A stretch of 64,000 bases of DNA, taken from NCBI RefSeq assembly GCF_964199755.1, contig NC_133914.1, positions 2,046,001 through 2,110,000 of the forward strand, given 5' to 3'. Each line of letters starts with the position of its first letter. Position 1 is the first letter of the stretch. The notes below the pieces were generated by a model. The model was not told the origin of the DNA. It searched no databases and was given only the letters and a program-made list of their open reading frames with translations. Shown here in pieces: positions 11,601 to 21,818 of this stretch. The translations under genes were made by a program, and so were the position numbers. The stretch comes from Larus michahellis. Its lineage: Eukaryota; Chordata; Aves; Charadriiformes; Laridae.

Positions 11601-14600
11601 GGAAGCTTGAAATGCAAAGGCAGTAGTTGGGAGTTGCATGTACATGGACTATGATGAGAAGTGCGAAGGGCAGAGGAAAGGGCCATGACACCTTGGACAA
11701 ATTTTAACCAAATCTGCCCGAAGCTGAACATTCCAATCAGGAGCAGATCTGTACGGGCCAGTTCCTGGGATGGGAATGGATCCTGTCTGGGATGGGAGCA
11801 GAACGGCCCATTGCACGAGGCCGTGAGCCCCGGCGTGGCACTGAGGAGGAGGAGGCAGGGGGTCCCCACGATCTGCTCGCACGGCCGCCTGCTGAGCCGG
11901 GCCTTGGGACACCCGCAGCGCCAGGATCCGCCAACACAGAGATTTTCTCAGTCGAGGGGAAAAGATTAGGGGAGATTTGAGACACGTGAAAAGAATAACT
12001 GCGGCAGCAGCAGGCACCGTTCCGGCGCATCGGGGCAGCTTTACCTTTCCTAAGCACAGCAATTAGCTCTGGCCATTCCCAAGCCTGGTGCCTGCTTGTT
12101 TTTCTTTTGGTAATGGAAACATTTTCAGAGCTTATCTATGTATCAAAGCCTGGCCCGAGTCCTAGGCTGTAATAGAGGTCACTTGGCTGTGGAAATTAAG
12201 GAAATACTTGTCTGTCATGACATTGCCACTGGATTTCTGCAACCTCCTGATCCTCACCCCAGAAAACGGTGTGGGAAAGAAGGCAAGGGAGATGTGAAGT
12301 GTTGCACTGGAGCAGATTTCTGGGGTTTGAATTCTGGAAAAATTTTTCTCCAGAAAATCATTTCAATGTGTTTTCTTCCCCCTCCCCCCCCCCTTTTTTT
12401 TTTCTTCTTCTTGCAATAGTTTGAAAAGAATTAGTTTTCTAGGTCATTTTGCATGGAATCAGAACAAGGATCTACAGCTGAGCCCACGAAGGAAGGAAAG
12501 AGCACACACACGCTCTCACACAAGGCAGCGAAGAGAAACGCCAGGCGAGAGTTGCCAACTTGCAGGCGGCCAAAAAAGCAGACGGGAAAACCAAACCGGG
12601 GACGTTAGCGGAGAGAAACTGGGACATTGCAGCCCCAGTGGTATCCAATTTCAAAAGACCGTGTCTTACCACAGACGCATGTCTCGGAGCTCTGCATTTC
12701 ACAGCAGCAGCATGGGGTTATGTGTTCCCCTCGAAGCATGAACAAAACTGCCATGAATGCTAATGCAAGGAGCCAGCTGGGGCAGCGGGAAGGGGAAGGA
12801 GCAGGCATGGCCCCTGCGAGCTCTCGCTGGGCACTGCAGAGCTTTTCACCTCCTGAGGGGCATGGACATGTCCGGGTGGATCCCGCAGCCCCTCTGGAGC
12901 TGTGTTCCTCCCGGTAAGGACCTCTGCATGCCTGGAGGAGGGACCCGGCAGCATGGACTGTCCGGCAGAGGAATAATCCAGCACGATGGGAAGCGGTTCC
13001 CAGCCACGAGCAGTCAGCAGTGGGTCTGGCCAGCGCGGACAGATGACAGTGCAGGAAGGAGAGGTTGGCTGCTCCATGGCAGAGCCCAGCCCGGCTCCTT
13101 CCAGCCCTGCTGCCAAGCCCTGTCTCGTGAGAGCGAGTTTCACAGGCTCATGGGGTCAGTGCGTGGGACCAGTGTTACTGCATCTCTCATCCCATCTTCC
13201 ATTGCAGGGGATGCTCAGCGCAGGACCCAGCCACAGCCCTCACATGTGGAGTTGCGGAGCATGGGGGCGGCAGTGAGGTGGGAGCAGAGTGAAGACGGCA
13301 GCGTGGAAGGGACAGACGGCAGCGTGGAAGGGACAGACGGCATTTCCCCATCAGCAGGAGCTCAAGGACCTGGAGGCCTCTTGGCCACATGCAGCAAGGA
13401 GCAGCCCCGCAGGGATGACAGGACCGAGTCTCTTCAAAAGCAGCAGGACTTGTGGGCCACCTGCGCTGGGGTCACTGGGCAGCAGCAGCCCTGAAGGCAG
13501 AGGTTGGGTTTGGGCTCCCCACTGGGCTTGCCCAAGCCTGGGGAGGTGAAAAGTGTTCCTTTACTTTTGCAGCTGAGGCTGCTGCCCTGGGGTGAGCCCT
13601 GTCGCTGGAGGGGAGCTCCACCGCTTGCCTGGCACAGATTCCCCCCCAGGCATTGCCCGTGCCTTACTGGTGGCAAGCTGGGGTGCCGCTGGCTTGGGGA
13701 AATGCTCCCCGAGCTCCGCCAGCACCCAGCGGTGGTTTTACCCGGCTGTGAGCTGCACCGACATGGTTTTAACCAAGCCAAAATAAACCCCAAATATCTG
13801 CTCCAATGCTTTTAGCATTGTAGCCTTTAATAGCATGTCCTGCCCAGAGCTGCCTCCATGCTCCTGGGGAGTCTATTTTTGGGGCAGAAAAGGTGTCTGA
13901 CACCCTGAAGAAACCAGCCCTGTCACTCACTAGGTGGCACCGCAGGCTGGCAGGAACCCCCACAGCCCCGGGGCCCGGCCTGACCCCCCAGGTGGGGGTC
14001 CCAGCCCTGGGACCAGGCTGGGGCAGCCCGGGGGGGCCCTGCACAGCTCCCTGCCGGCTCGGGGTAACCCACAGGGGCACGGCACGGCCCTGCGCCGTCG
14101 CGGTGAGTCAGCTGAGCTCCCCGAGCAGGGCAGAAGGCCAGCAGGGATTTTCCTTGCCAAATGAGAGGTTAAGCAGAGATGGGAGCTCGGTTGGGGTCCA
14201 GGAGGCACTGGCTTCCCCAGCCACCTCCCTGCGGCCCCCCAGCCGGTGGCTGAGGCTGCAGCTGCCCCCCTGCCCGCGTCCCCCCGTCCCAGGGGTTTTA
14301 GGAGAGTGATGTCCAGGGGACTCTCGTGCTCTGCCCTGCACCTTGCAAAGAGCCCGGCACACTCGCTCCTCTCCCCCACGGTTAGCAGGCACTGCTGCTC
14401 ACAGGCAACACAAGCCACTCCAATGAATAGGAAGAGGGGGGGAAAAAAGAAGGAAAACCAGCAGGGAGATACTTGAATCCTGTCCCACCAGCAGCTGAAA
14501 CGTTCCTGCGCTACACTTGAAGGTTTTGTCTCTGGCTGGGATTCAGGGACCAGCTTTACAACAGCTGGGAAGGGGGCAGGGAGGGGGGGCTCGGAGCATA

Positions 14601-15635
14601 CTTCGGCTCCAGGTTTTGCTGTGTGTTTTCCGACATATGTGCTGAGCTGAACTCCTGATAAGCCATTCAGCCCAGCAGTAAATCAGCCACCGGCAGCCAA
14701 GCCTTCTCCAGTTTCTCTTCACAGAGCCAAGACTTCAGCTCCCCGGAGGGTCTGGGTCTGTGTGAGCCCACGGGGAGGACTCCGGCAGCTCTTCCCGCTT
14801 CCCAAGAGCCAAACACCAACGCAGCGGGTCCGGGCACTGGAGCCCCAGCACTGCCAGCGATTTAACACGTGTGGAGTTTCTGGTCGCTGCTCTCCAAGGG
14901 AGGAAATGTCTCTCCCGCTCTCCCCTCGCTAGGCTGGGTCTCTTTCCTTTCCCAGCTGGTGCAAAACGCAGACAGGGAAAACAGAATAGGTGGAGGAGTG
15001 GAAAAGCCTTGCAGGGAGGGCTCAGGTTTAACAGTGGTGAGAGGGAGATGTGGGGAATGCCGGGGCTCCTGTGCCTGGGCTGCGCCTCAGAGCTGCCAGC
15101 AAAGGTGCGGGAGGATGGGAGAAAAGGCTCACGGGTCCCCTTTGTGCCCCGGCCCCCAGAGTGAGGGACCCACGGGTGCCCACCCAGCCCCAGCAAAGGG
15201 CTCCGCTGAGCCTCTCTCCACGCCCATCCTTGTCCTTCCACACTGGGTTAAGGAGACCTAAACGCCCCCTCTGTGCTCAGCCGAAGATGCTTTGGAGAGC
15301 AGCACCCTCGGCCACGCCAGGCTGCTCCCGGGAGCCCCGACCCCGAGGGGAAGCGGGGGACAAGAGCCTGGTGGCTGCGGGATGCCACGGCCCCTTCCCG
15401 CCACGACGGCAGGTCTCCCAGACACCCGCGGCCCCGTGTCCTCCCACCCCTGCAGAGTGCGTCCCTTACCCAGGTACTGCCCTTTGCCTTCGCGGAAGGG
15501 GGGTCCCAGGGGTCCCTTCACCATGGGCTGCATGTACTTCACTTGGGCGTAGCCCCCCGCGCCGCCTCCCGCCGCCGAGCGAAGGCCGAGCACCATCACC
15601 AGCACCACCAGCAGCGCCACGGTGTCCGGCAGCAT
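8674..15635 (-). CDS. COL8A2: COL8A2, collagen type VIII alpha-2 chain (complete coding region, two coding exons)
   Basis: Coding exons are 15635-15470 and 10595-8674 (stop TAA). The join GTACCTGG|gtaagg ... ctccacag|ACATG gives a shared Asp codon in phase 1. The product is 695 aa (human 703): signal peptide about 1-21, NC2, a triple helix from about residue 67 to about 520, then a C-terminal NC1/C1q-like trimerisation domain (about 567-695) ending LLCPT. The helix shows eight short imperfections: seven Gly-X gaps (such as GTGKPG and GYGKPG) and one GISVNG insertion. Eight is the number known for type VIII chains. The protein is a secreted short-chain collagen that forms hexagonal lattices in Descemet's membrane, alone or with COL8A1. 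Neighbours ADPRS and TRAPPC3 favour alpha-2 over alpha-1. Human missense changes in this helix cause corneal endothelial dystrophy (established knowledge). Confidence 0.96.
10596..15469 (-). other. COL8A2: COL8A2 intron between the two coding exons
   Basis: 4.9 kb. It contains a pyrimidine tract (12372-12413), a 21-bp tandem duplication (13294-13342) and GC-rich filler at 13.5-15.4 kb. Open frames here show no domain and sit on both strands. AT-richer patches at 11.2-11.7 and 12.0-12.4 kb have no recognisable identity. Confidence 0.85.
13294..13342. repeat. 21-bp tandem duplication
   Basis: Two exact copies of a 21-bp unit starting GACGGCAGCG, followed by seven bases of a third. Confidence 0.9.
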
Positions 15636-15652
15636 CCTGCTCCCCACTGCTC
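15470..15652 (-). CDS. COL8A2: COL8A2 signal-peptide/NC2 exon
   Basis: Acceptor TTTGTCCACAG lies just upstream of 15652, and the donor GTAAGG starts at 15469. The ATG at 15635-15633 follows 17 untranslated bases. An ATG 18 codons further upstream (15689) lies beyond the acceptor in the intron, so it is not the start. The exon encodes a hydrophobic leader ([11 protein letters not shown]), a Gly/Ala-rich stretch and the conserved NC2 run ending near GKGQYL. Because the acceptor precedes the ATG, at least one further untranslated exon must lie upstream (higher coordinates). Confidence 0.93.
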
Positions 15653-16340
15653 CTGTGGACAAAGCGACAGTGAGAGCGGGCACCCGCAACCCCCGTCCGC
15701 ACCCTCCCTCCCGCGAGGATCAGCCGGGGACCTGGGAAGGATCGTGGCGGCCGCGGCACTCCCCCGAATTTGCTTTTTTCTGGACCAGAGATGCCCTGAA
15801 CACGTTACCCTTCCCAGCACGTGCCAGTGGCGAGATGCACAATAAATACAGAGTTTCTGAGCAATAACTAATCCCGGGCACCCAGCAGAGCCTCTCTGAG
15901 GCTGCCCCGGTGCCTGTTTGTCTGGGGCTATGCCCATGTCAGGCTCCCCTTGTATATTTTTAACATACATAAGAAGAGGCAGGACAGAAACCCCAGCCCG
16001 CTGAGCCCAGCGTCTCTCCAGCGAGCAGCGTCTCCTCTAACAAAAGCCGTGCCCGCTGTGGCCGTGGCTCCCGTGGGTGGCGGGGGCTGCCAGGGCCGAG
16101 CCCTGCCTGCCCCGGGAGCGGCCGGGTGGGCGCTGTGTCTCCCAAACGCGTGCTGCGTCTCCCGGTGGGTGCTGGCCCAAACCCACGATGTTGGAGCCCG
16201 GGACCGGCTGCGTCGGTGGCTCGGCTGCGGCGCTTTGTGGGCAGTGACGGGAGCTGGCTCAGAGGAAGAGGGACAGGAGCCCTCGGCCAGGAAAGCCCAG
16301 GGGAGGGATGCAGCGCTTGGGAGCAGCAGCCTCTGCCTTA

Positions 16341-16560
16341 AGTGCTTGTTTATTTAAAATAAACACCCTCTATAAATATACCTCTCCTCTAGCAACTTTT
16401 TCTGTGCCGGGTCCACGCACGGAGCAGCGAACAGATTGGTTTGCAAAGAACATTTATTTTCGGAAGCTTAAATAACATGTGATGCCAAAGAGCTTTGCTG
16501 GTTTTCCTCCTTCTTGCAATAATTGACCCGTGGTGGTTATTAATGAGAATTAAGCGCTCT
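16341..16560. promoter_or_regulatory. AT-rich island, candidate conserved non-coding element
   Basis: About 220 bp of AT-rich, non-repetitive sequence inside GC-rich flanks. It has short AT words (TTTATTTAAA, TATAAATATA, ATTAATGAG) of the kind bound by homeodomain and MEF2-type factors. The call rests on composition only. Confidence 0.3.
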
Positions 16561-16963
16561 GCCTCTCCCGCCGGGGAGCAGGGGCAGGGCTGCTGCGCGC
16601 CGGGATTTCATCGGAATTTCCTGAATCGCTTTTGCTGAAGCAGCAGCGGCAAAAAAAAAAAAAAAAAGCTGCAGCCTGGAGAAAAAAGCAACCCCAAAAA
16701 GCCCCTAAATTAAAACAAAATTAAAGCAAATTAAGTAGAGGGAGGGGGGGAGCCCTGGCGTGGGATTGTTCCTGATGCTACAAGTGCTTGGCGGGTTGTC
16801 GGAGGTCTGCAGTGACGCAGAGCCCCGAGCGCTGCTCTCCTGCCCAGGACGTGCCCACCGAGCCGGGCGCCCTGTGCTCCCCGCGCTCTGCTCGGGGCTG
16901 GCAGGGACGGCGACGCCGCTGCCACTGGCGGCACGACGGAGCCCGCGCCCCGTGAGGATGCAG

Positions 16964-17006
16964 GCGGCCAGGGCGGATGCTGAGATGCGGCCAGGGCGGA
17001 TGCTGA
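16964..17006. repeat. Short direct tandem duplication
   Basis: A 23-bp unit starting GCGGCCAGGG occurs almost twice in succession. Confidence 0.85.
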
Positions 17007-17213
17007 GCTCAGCTCTGCCCGCCCCGCCGGAGCCGCGGTGCCGGTGCTGTGCCGTCCCCAGCGCGGCATCGGGAGGTGAGGCCGTGGCCGCGCTCCTGCC
17101 GTGCTGGGGCTCGGGCGGGCGCGGGCAGGGACACGCATGACGGCCACCATCAGCCGCCGCCGAGGCACGGAGAGGGCCTTGCCGCCGTTATTGTTTTTCT
17201 GTCTTCGGGGTCG

Positions 17214-17372
17214 AGAAGAGGAACGCTTATTTTTATGAAGCATTATTTTACAAGGATTTGTTTAAGGGAAAAAGAATCCCATTTTAAGGGATTGCAGCTG
17301 TAAAAATACAGTTTCTGCTAAATAAAAGAGGAGAACAAACCCCTGAATCAGCTATTTATTTGTTTTCCTTAC
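17214..17372. promoter_or_regulatory. AT-rich island, candidate conserved non-coding element
   Basis: A sharp drop in GC over about 160 bp, complex sequence and not a simple repeat. The call is by composition only. Confidence 0.3.
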
Positions 17373-17967
17373 CTGGTATGACCCCTGTGCCTCCATCTCT
17401 AACTCCCTCCCTTCCCAGCTCTCTTTTCTCCCACCTGGGCTTTATCCACCCCTGCTGCTCCCCTCGACGGGGGGGTTTCACAGGATGCCGCTCACCGCTC
17501 CGAAGCGCCCACACCAGAGAGCAGCCCCCTGGGGTGGCTCAGCCCCTCGCCATGTCCCCCTGTCCTTCTGCAAGACCTCAGCCCTCGGCGACACGGGTCT
17601 GGGGGGAACCATGGCCAGAGGGAAGGGAGAGGGGGGACAAGGTCATCCGTCTGCTTTGGCTCCGGCCACAGTGTCACTGCGCGTCGGATGCGTCATCGAG
17701 TCCTCCCCTGCTCCGCGCCGAGGTGGCCGCCTGTCACCCGGCATCTCCAGACACGGGTTTAGCTCCTGCGCGTTCTCCCTTGGGCCGGACGGGTCATTCC
17801 ACCTGCACTCGCCCTCCCAAGGCGCTGCGGGGGCAACAGGGGGTCTGGCCTGAGACCCCCGGGCATGTGTCTCCGTCCCTCAAGGAAAAGGGGTCTCCGG
17901 TGCTTTGCCGTCCCCCACGGCGGCGCCCGGCACCGGGGCAGGAGGCCTCACGTTACCCAGGCTCTCC

Positions 17968-18125
17968 AGGCGGTGATTTAATAAGAATAAAATGGAAACA
18001 TCTGGAGTCTCATATGACGGATAAAGTGTGCACAACGTGTCTGCGAAGAGGCTCTTTCATGCCTGAAATCTCCTGTGTTATGAAATGATAATTAATCACA
18101 ACGAGCAGCCACGCAACATTCGCAT
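17968..18125. promoter_or_regulatory. AT-rich island with a TAATTAAT core
   Basis: About 155 bp of AT-rich complex sequence ending with GATAATTAATCAC near 18090, a paired homeodomain-type core, in a GC-rich background. Confidence 0.32.
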
Positions 18126-18879
18126 CTCCCAGGGCAGGTGGCAAACGTTGGCTGGTCCATGGTGTAGACGGGGCCACTGCGCCCGTGACAGCTCTGGCTG
18201 GGTGCCACCGGCCCATCCTCCTGCGGGGCCGGCAGCCGCTCCGGTCCGGCCAGCTGAGATCCCACCGGGAGTCACTTTTTCCCCCCCTGGGAGCAGGGGA
18301 GATGCTCGGGGGGCTCCCGAGCGTGGCCCCTCCTGCCCCAGTGCTGCGGGAGGGGGGTCACCCCGCTCTGCCGCCCAGGCACCACGTCCAGCCTTCAGAG
18401 GCAGCTCCGGACCCCCCCCACACCGTCTGGAGCGCAGCCACAGCCGCTCCATGCAGAAGAGCCAAGCCCGGCAGGAGCAGCTGGGCCAGGAGAGCTCACA
18501 GCAGGGGAGCGCTCCAGGGGTGCGGGGTCGCGGTGCTGCTCCCCCCACGGCGCTGGAGCAGGGACGGGGCTCGGGGGGCAGCGGGGGCCCGAACCCGGGG
18601 GCAGCCGGTGCGGCGGCACGGCACGGCACGGCGAGCCCTGGCAGGGCTTCAGAGCATGCTGCCGCCGCGCTAACTGTGCAAGTGTCTGCTCCCCTGGCAG
18701 CCGGTGAGCAGACGTGTTAAAAACCCCTGGCACGCAATGAAAGCTCCGGGAAAGGGAAAAAAAATCTCACACTTAAAGCATGAGAAAGGAGACAAGAAAT
18801 GTCACCTTGTTCTCGCAGGAGCGCGGGGGCTCGGGCAGCTGGAGCCCGTTGCTCCAGAAACAGGCTGTGGCTTGTGCTG

Positions 18880-19080
18880 GTCGGCCCGGTGAGCTCCCGG
18901 CGCGCTCCCGGCGCGCAGCTCCCGGCCGTTCCCAGCGGAAGGGGGCTGCTGCCGCCGCCGCGCACCGTGCCCCGCTCCCCGCAGCATCCCTGCCAACGCT
19001 CCCCGGCACGGCCCTGCCCGCAGACCGGGCGCCTTCCCTGCGAGCACCGCGGCCGCGCGCTTCCCCCGCGCACACAACCC
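18880..19080. promoter_or_regulatory. CpG-dense stretch, possible small CpG island
   Basis: About 200 bp crowded with CpG (GGCGCGC, GCCGCCGCCGCG, GCGGCCGCGCGC). It abuts the AT-rich island at 19094. It is an alternative candidate for a COL8A2 upstream promoter, but I see no splice donor as clear as the one at 39218. Confidence 0.3.
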
Positions 19081-19093
19081 GGGGCTTGTTCGC

Positions 19094-19290
19094 TGAGCTG
19101 CAGCTGATTTATGGGCCCTGTTATTTATATATTAATTACGGGCCTGGCAGGCAGGCACCGCGCCTGCTCCCTTCAAGGCTAATTATTTTTTAAGTCAATA
19201 TATGCGATCCACGGGGGATCTGCGATTGCGGTTGAAGGTCAGTAAAATGGAGAACTTGTTTAAACCCGGCAATAAATGCACAATCCGTGC
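19094..19290. promoter_or_regulatory. AT-rich island with homeodomain-type TAATTA sites
   Basis: It contains ATATTAATTACGG and GGCTAATTATTTTTT within 80 bp, plus AATAAATGCAC. The sequence is complex, not a simple repeat, and borders a CpG-dense stretch. Confidence 0.35.
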
Positions 19291-20149
19291 GGGGTGCGAC
19301 GTGCCGCTCGCTCGCCCTCGCCCCCACTCCATCCCCCCACCGAACCCAGGGCCACGATGGCCCCCACAGAGGTTTGCTGGGGCACGGGGACGAGCCAGGA
19401 TGGGGCCTTCGATGCGCTTCGACCCAGACTCATCGGCATGGTCCCATCCCTGTCCCCGTCCCTGTCGCCATGCCGCACACGGGAGCACGGGGCACAGGCA
19501 CCAGCTCTGCCAACCGCGGCAGCGGCTCGCCCCGGGCTGCGGTGAGCCATGGTGAGCACCGCGCACGCTCGGCCCGCTTGGGTGGACGCTGCAAAGAGAA
19601 AGCGCGGAGAAAGCAGCCGGCGCGTGTGGGTGGGCTGGAGCAGCGCGGGTTTGGACGCCGCCGTGTCCCATCCAGCCACTCCATCCTCCGGTCATTTGCA
19701 ATGAAAAATAAAGCAGGGAGGTTTTCCAAGCCCAACACGGGGCTGGAGTGACTCCAGCGGGAGGTAGATGATTTGGTTTGCACTACACATGCTTTAAAAA
19801 TAATAATAAAACGAGTCGAAAGCGAAAAGTGAGCTATTGAAATGGAGAGCGAGCACGTTGTTTCCGTAGGCCAGGCTGCGAAAGCCAAAGGCATCAGGCA
19901 GCAGCTCGGCCGAGCAGCGCCGGAGCGCACGGGGAGAGTCTTGGCACAAGCCGGTCCTTAAATGCATGACACCCGATCCCATCCAAAAGCTGCTGTACGC
20001 GCCGCGCAGACCCGGAGCCTCGCCCGCCCGTCAGCCCAGGGAACAAGAAAACATTTTCCTTGACGAAAGAAAAACACCCCACCCCGTGTGCAGGCGACCT
20101 CCTGCCACCCCTGCAGCGCCCGCGCCTGGCCCCTGCCCAGCGCCGGCTG

Positions 20150-20226
20150 GGCATGGCATGGCATGGCACGGTATGGCATGGCACGGCATGGCACGGCATG
20201 GCACGGCACGGCATGGCAGAGCACGG
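20150..20226. repeat. Short-period tandem array, unit GGCAT/GGCAC
   Basis: About 15 copies of a 5-bp unit alternating GGCAT and GGCAC with a few variants. It is low-complexity, and translations of it (MPCHAVPCHA-type) are artefacts. Confidence 0.92.
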
Positions 20227-20787
20227 TGCATCACCCCGTGGCACAGCCCTGCGGTGCCTTCGGCCCGGCGTGCTGCGGGTGGTGGCCGCGTCCATCCGTC
20301 TCGCTCTGGTCCAGGCAAAGGTTGCATCCAAATTAACTCCGGGGCTGGGAGCTCTGTGCTAATTAACTCCTGCTGCGTTAGTCGGTACCGCGGAGGCAGG
20401 CAGGGGCGGAGGCCACGGGCTGAGCTGCTCTCGGTAGCCACAGGCCAGCTGGAACGTGCGAAGCTCGGGGCACCCGTGGCCGTGCCAGGGCGCAGGAGAG
20501 GAGCTGGCGCTGGGGTGGCTGCAGCAGGAGGAGCCCAGGATGGGGGTACAACATGAGAGGGAGACACCAGGCCCTGCTCGCTCCGTGGGTCATAAACCAG
20601 CTGGTTTGCAGGCAGCTGCCGAAGAGTGTGCTGCAAAACTGACCTGGGCATTTCTCCCTGTCTTGACTCGCCTCCCGACATGCCTGAGCCATGCACGATG
20701 TGCAGAGAGCGGGGAGCGCGCGGGAACCGCACCCTGCCCCACCACGGGCAGGCGAGGCACCGGCACTCGGCCACGACCGGGGCCTGT

Positions 20788-21013
20788 GTGGTGCGCGCTG
20801 CCTGCAGTGCATGCTGCCCATGGTGCCCATGGTGCATGGTGCACGCTGCCCATGGTGCAGGGTGCAGGGTGCAGGGTGCAGGGTGCCCATGGTGCACGCT
20901 GCCCGTGGTGCACGCTGCCTGCAGTGCACAGTGCCTGCGGTGCGCACTGCCTGCGGTGCATGCTGCCCATGACGCATGCTGCCTGCTGTGCACGGTGCCC
21001 GCGGTACACGCTG
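20788..21013. repeat. Degenerate minisatellite built of GTGC words
   Basis: About 225 bp of imperfect repeats such as CCCATGGTGCACGCTGCC and CTGCCTGCAGTGCA, including four copies of GTGCAGG. Many units contain the palindromes GTGCAC, CCATGG or CTGCAG. Confidence 0.9.
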
Positions 21014-21789
21014 CCCAGAGCCAAGAAGCCCGTGGTCTGACAGCGGTGCTGACAACGGGGTCGGTGCCGCCGCTTGATCCCGCAGCCGCCGGGTCAGGGA
21101 TCAGCTAAAGGCGGATTAATGACCCTCCGCGTGTGTGTGCCGGGAGCGCAGCAAGGCGTGAGCCTGCCGCAGGTCACAGCTCAGGGCTTTAATCCCTCAC
21201 CTCCAGCTGTCAAAACTCCTCCGCGGAGCGTGGCAGAGCCCGGTCTGAGCGCTGCGGCGCGGATGGAGCTGAGGGTGCGCAGGAGGCGAAGCCATCCCTG
21301 GGGAACGGTGGGCACCGTGGCGTTTGGAGACCTGGGCAGAGATCTCCGGGTCTGCGCTGGCTTGGACCCGGGTCTGGCTGGAAAACCCCGGCCCGAAGCT
21401 GCAGAAACGCGAGGTTTCTGCCCAAGGCACGAGGCTCAGCCCAGCATCCCTGGGTCGCCCTGGTCCTCTCGCCAAAATGTGGCTGGGATGTCCCCCTGGG
21501 TGCGCACGGAGGCGAGCGAGACCCAAGGGACATGTTGCCCCCCCCGCCCCGGCCCCAACGGAGGGTTTCTGCGCCCCAAGCTGCCCCAGTCCCATCCTCC
21601 CCCCCCCCGCCAGCCTCAGCTCCACCGAAATACCAGACTGCGCGCAGCATTAATAGCAGGGTTGCCTGCCAGGTGCATAGTTTGACCAGTCGGATCACAC
21701 ATGCCAAACCACAGGTATTTTATGAGACGTTTCCTGTTATGAAGACATTTTTGTGGGGATTCATTTTTTTCCTTCCCCTCTTCTTCCCC

Positions 21790-21818
21790 TCTCCTCCTCC
21801 TCCTCCTCCTCCTCCTCC
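21790..21818. repeat. CTC triplet microsatellite
   Basis: Uninterrupted CTC/TCC triplets, about nine units. Confidence 0.9.

Larger units (their letters stand above)
15653..19090. other. Non-coding, upstream part of COL8A2 (intron or flank)
   Basis: GC-rich background with two AT-rich islands (listed separately), an A17 run at 16651 and a 23-bp duplication at 16964-17006. A CpG-dense stretch at 18880-19080 could be a small CpG island. No open frame shows a recognisable domain. Confidence 0.6.

Noticed and set aside
15636-15689. Upstream in-frame ATG extending COL8A2 by 18 residues
   Set aside because: It lies beyond the acceptor at 15653-15654, in the intron, and would place residues before the hydrophobic leader.
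20031-20993. 320-aa minus-strand frame rich in Cys/His/Met repeats
   Set aside because: The repeats are translations of the GGCAY and GTGC minisatellites, not a metal-binding protein.
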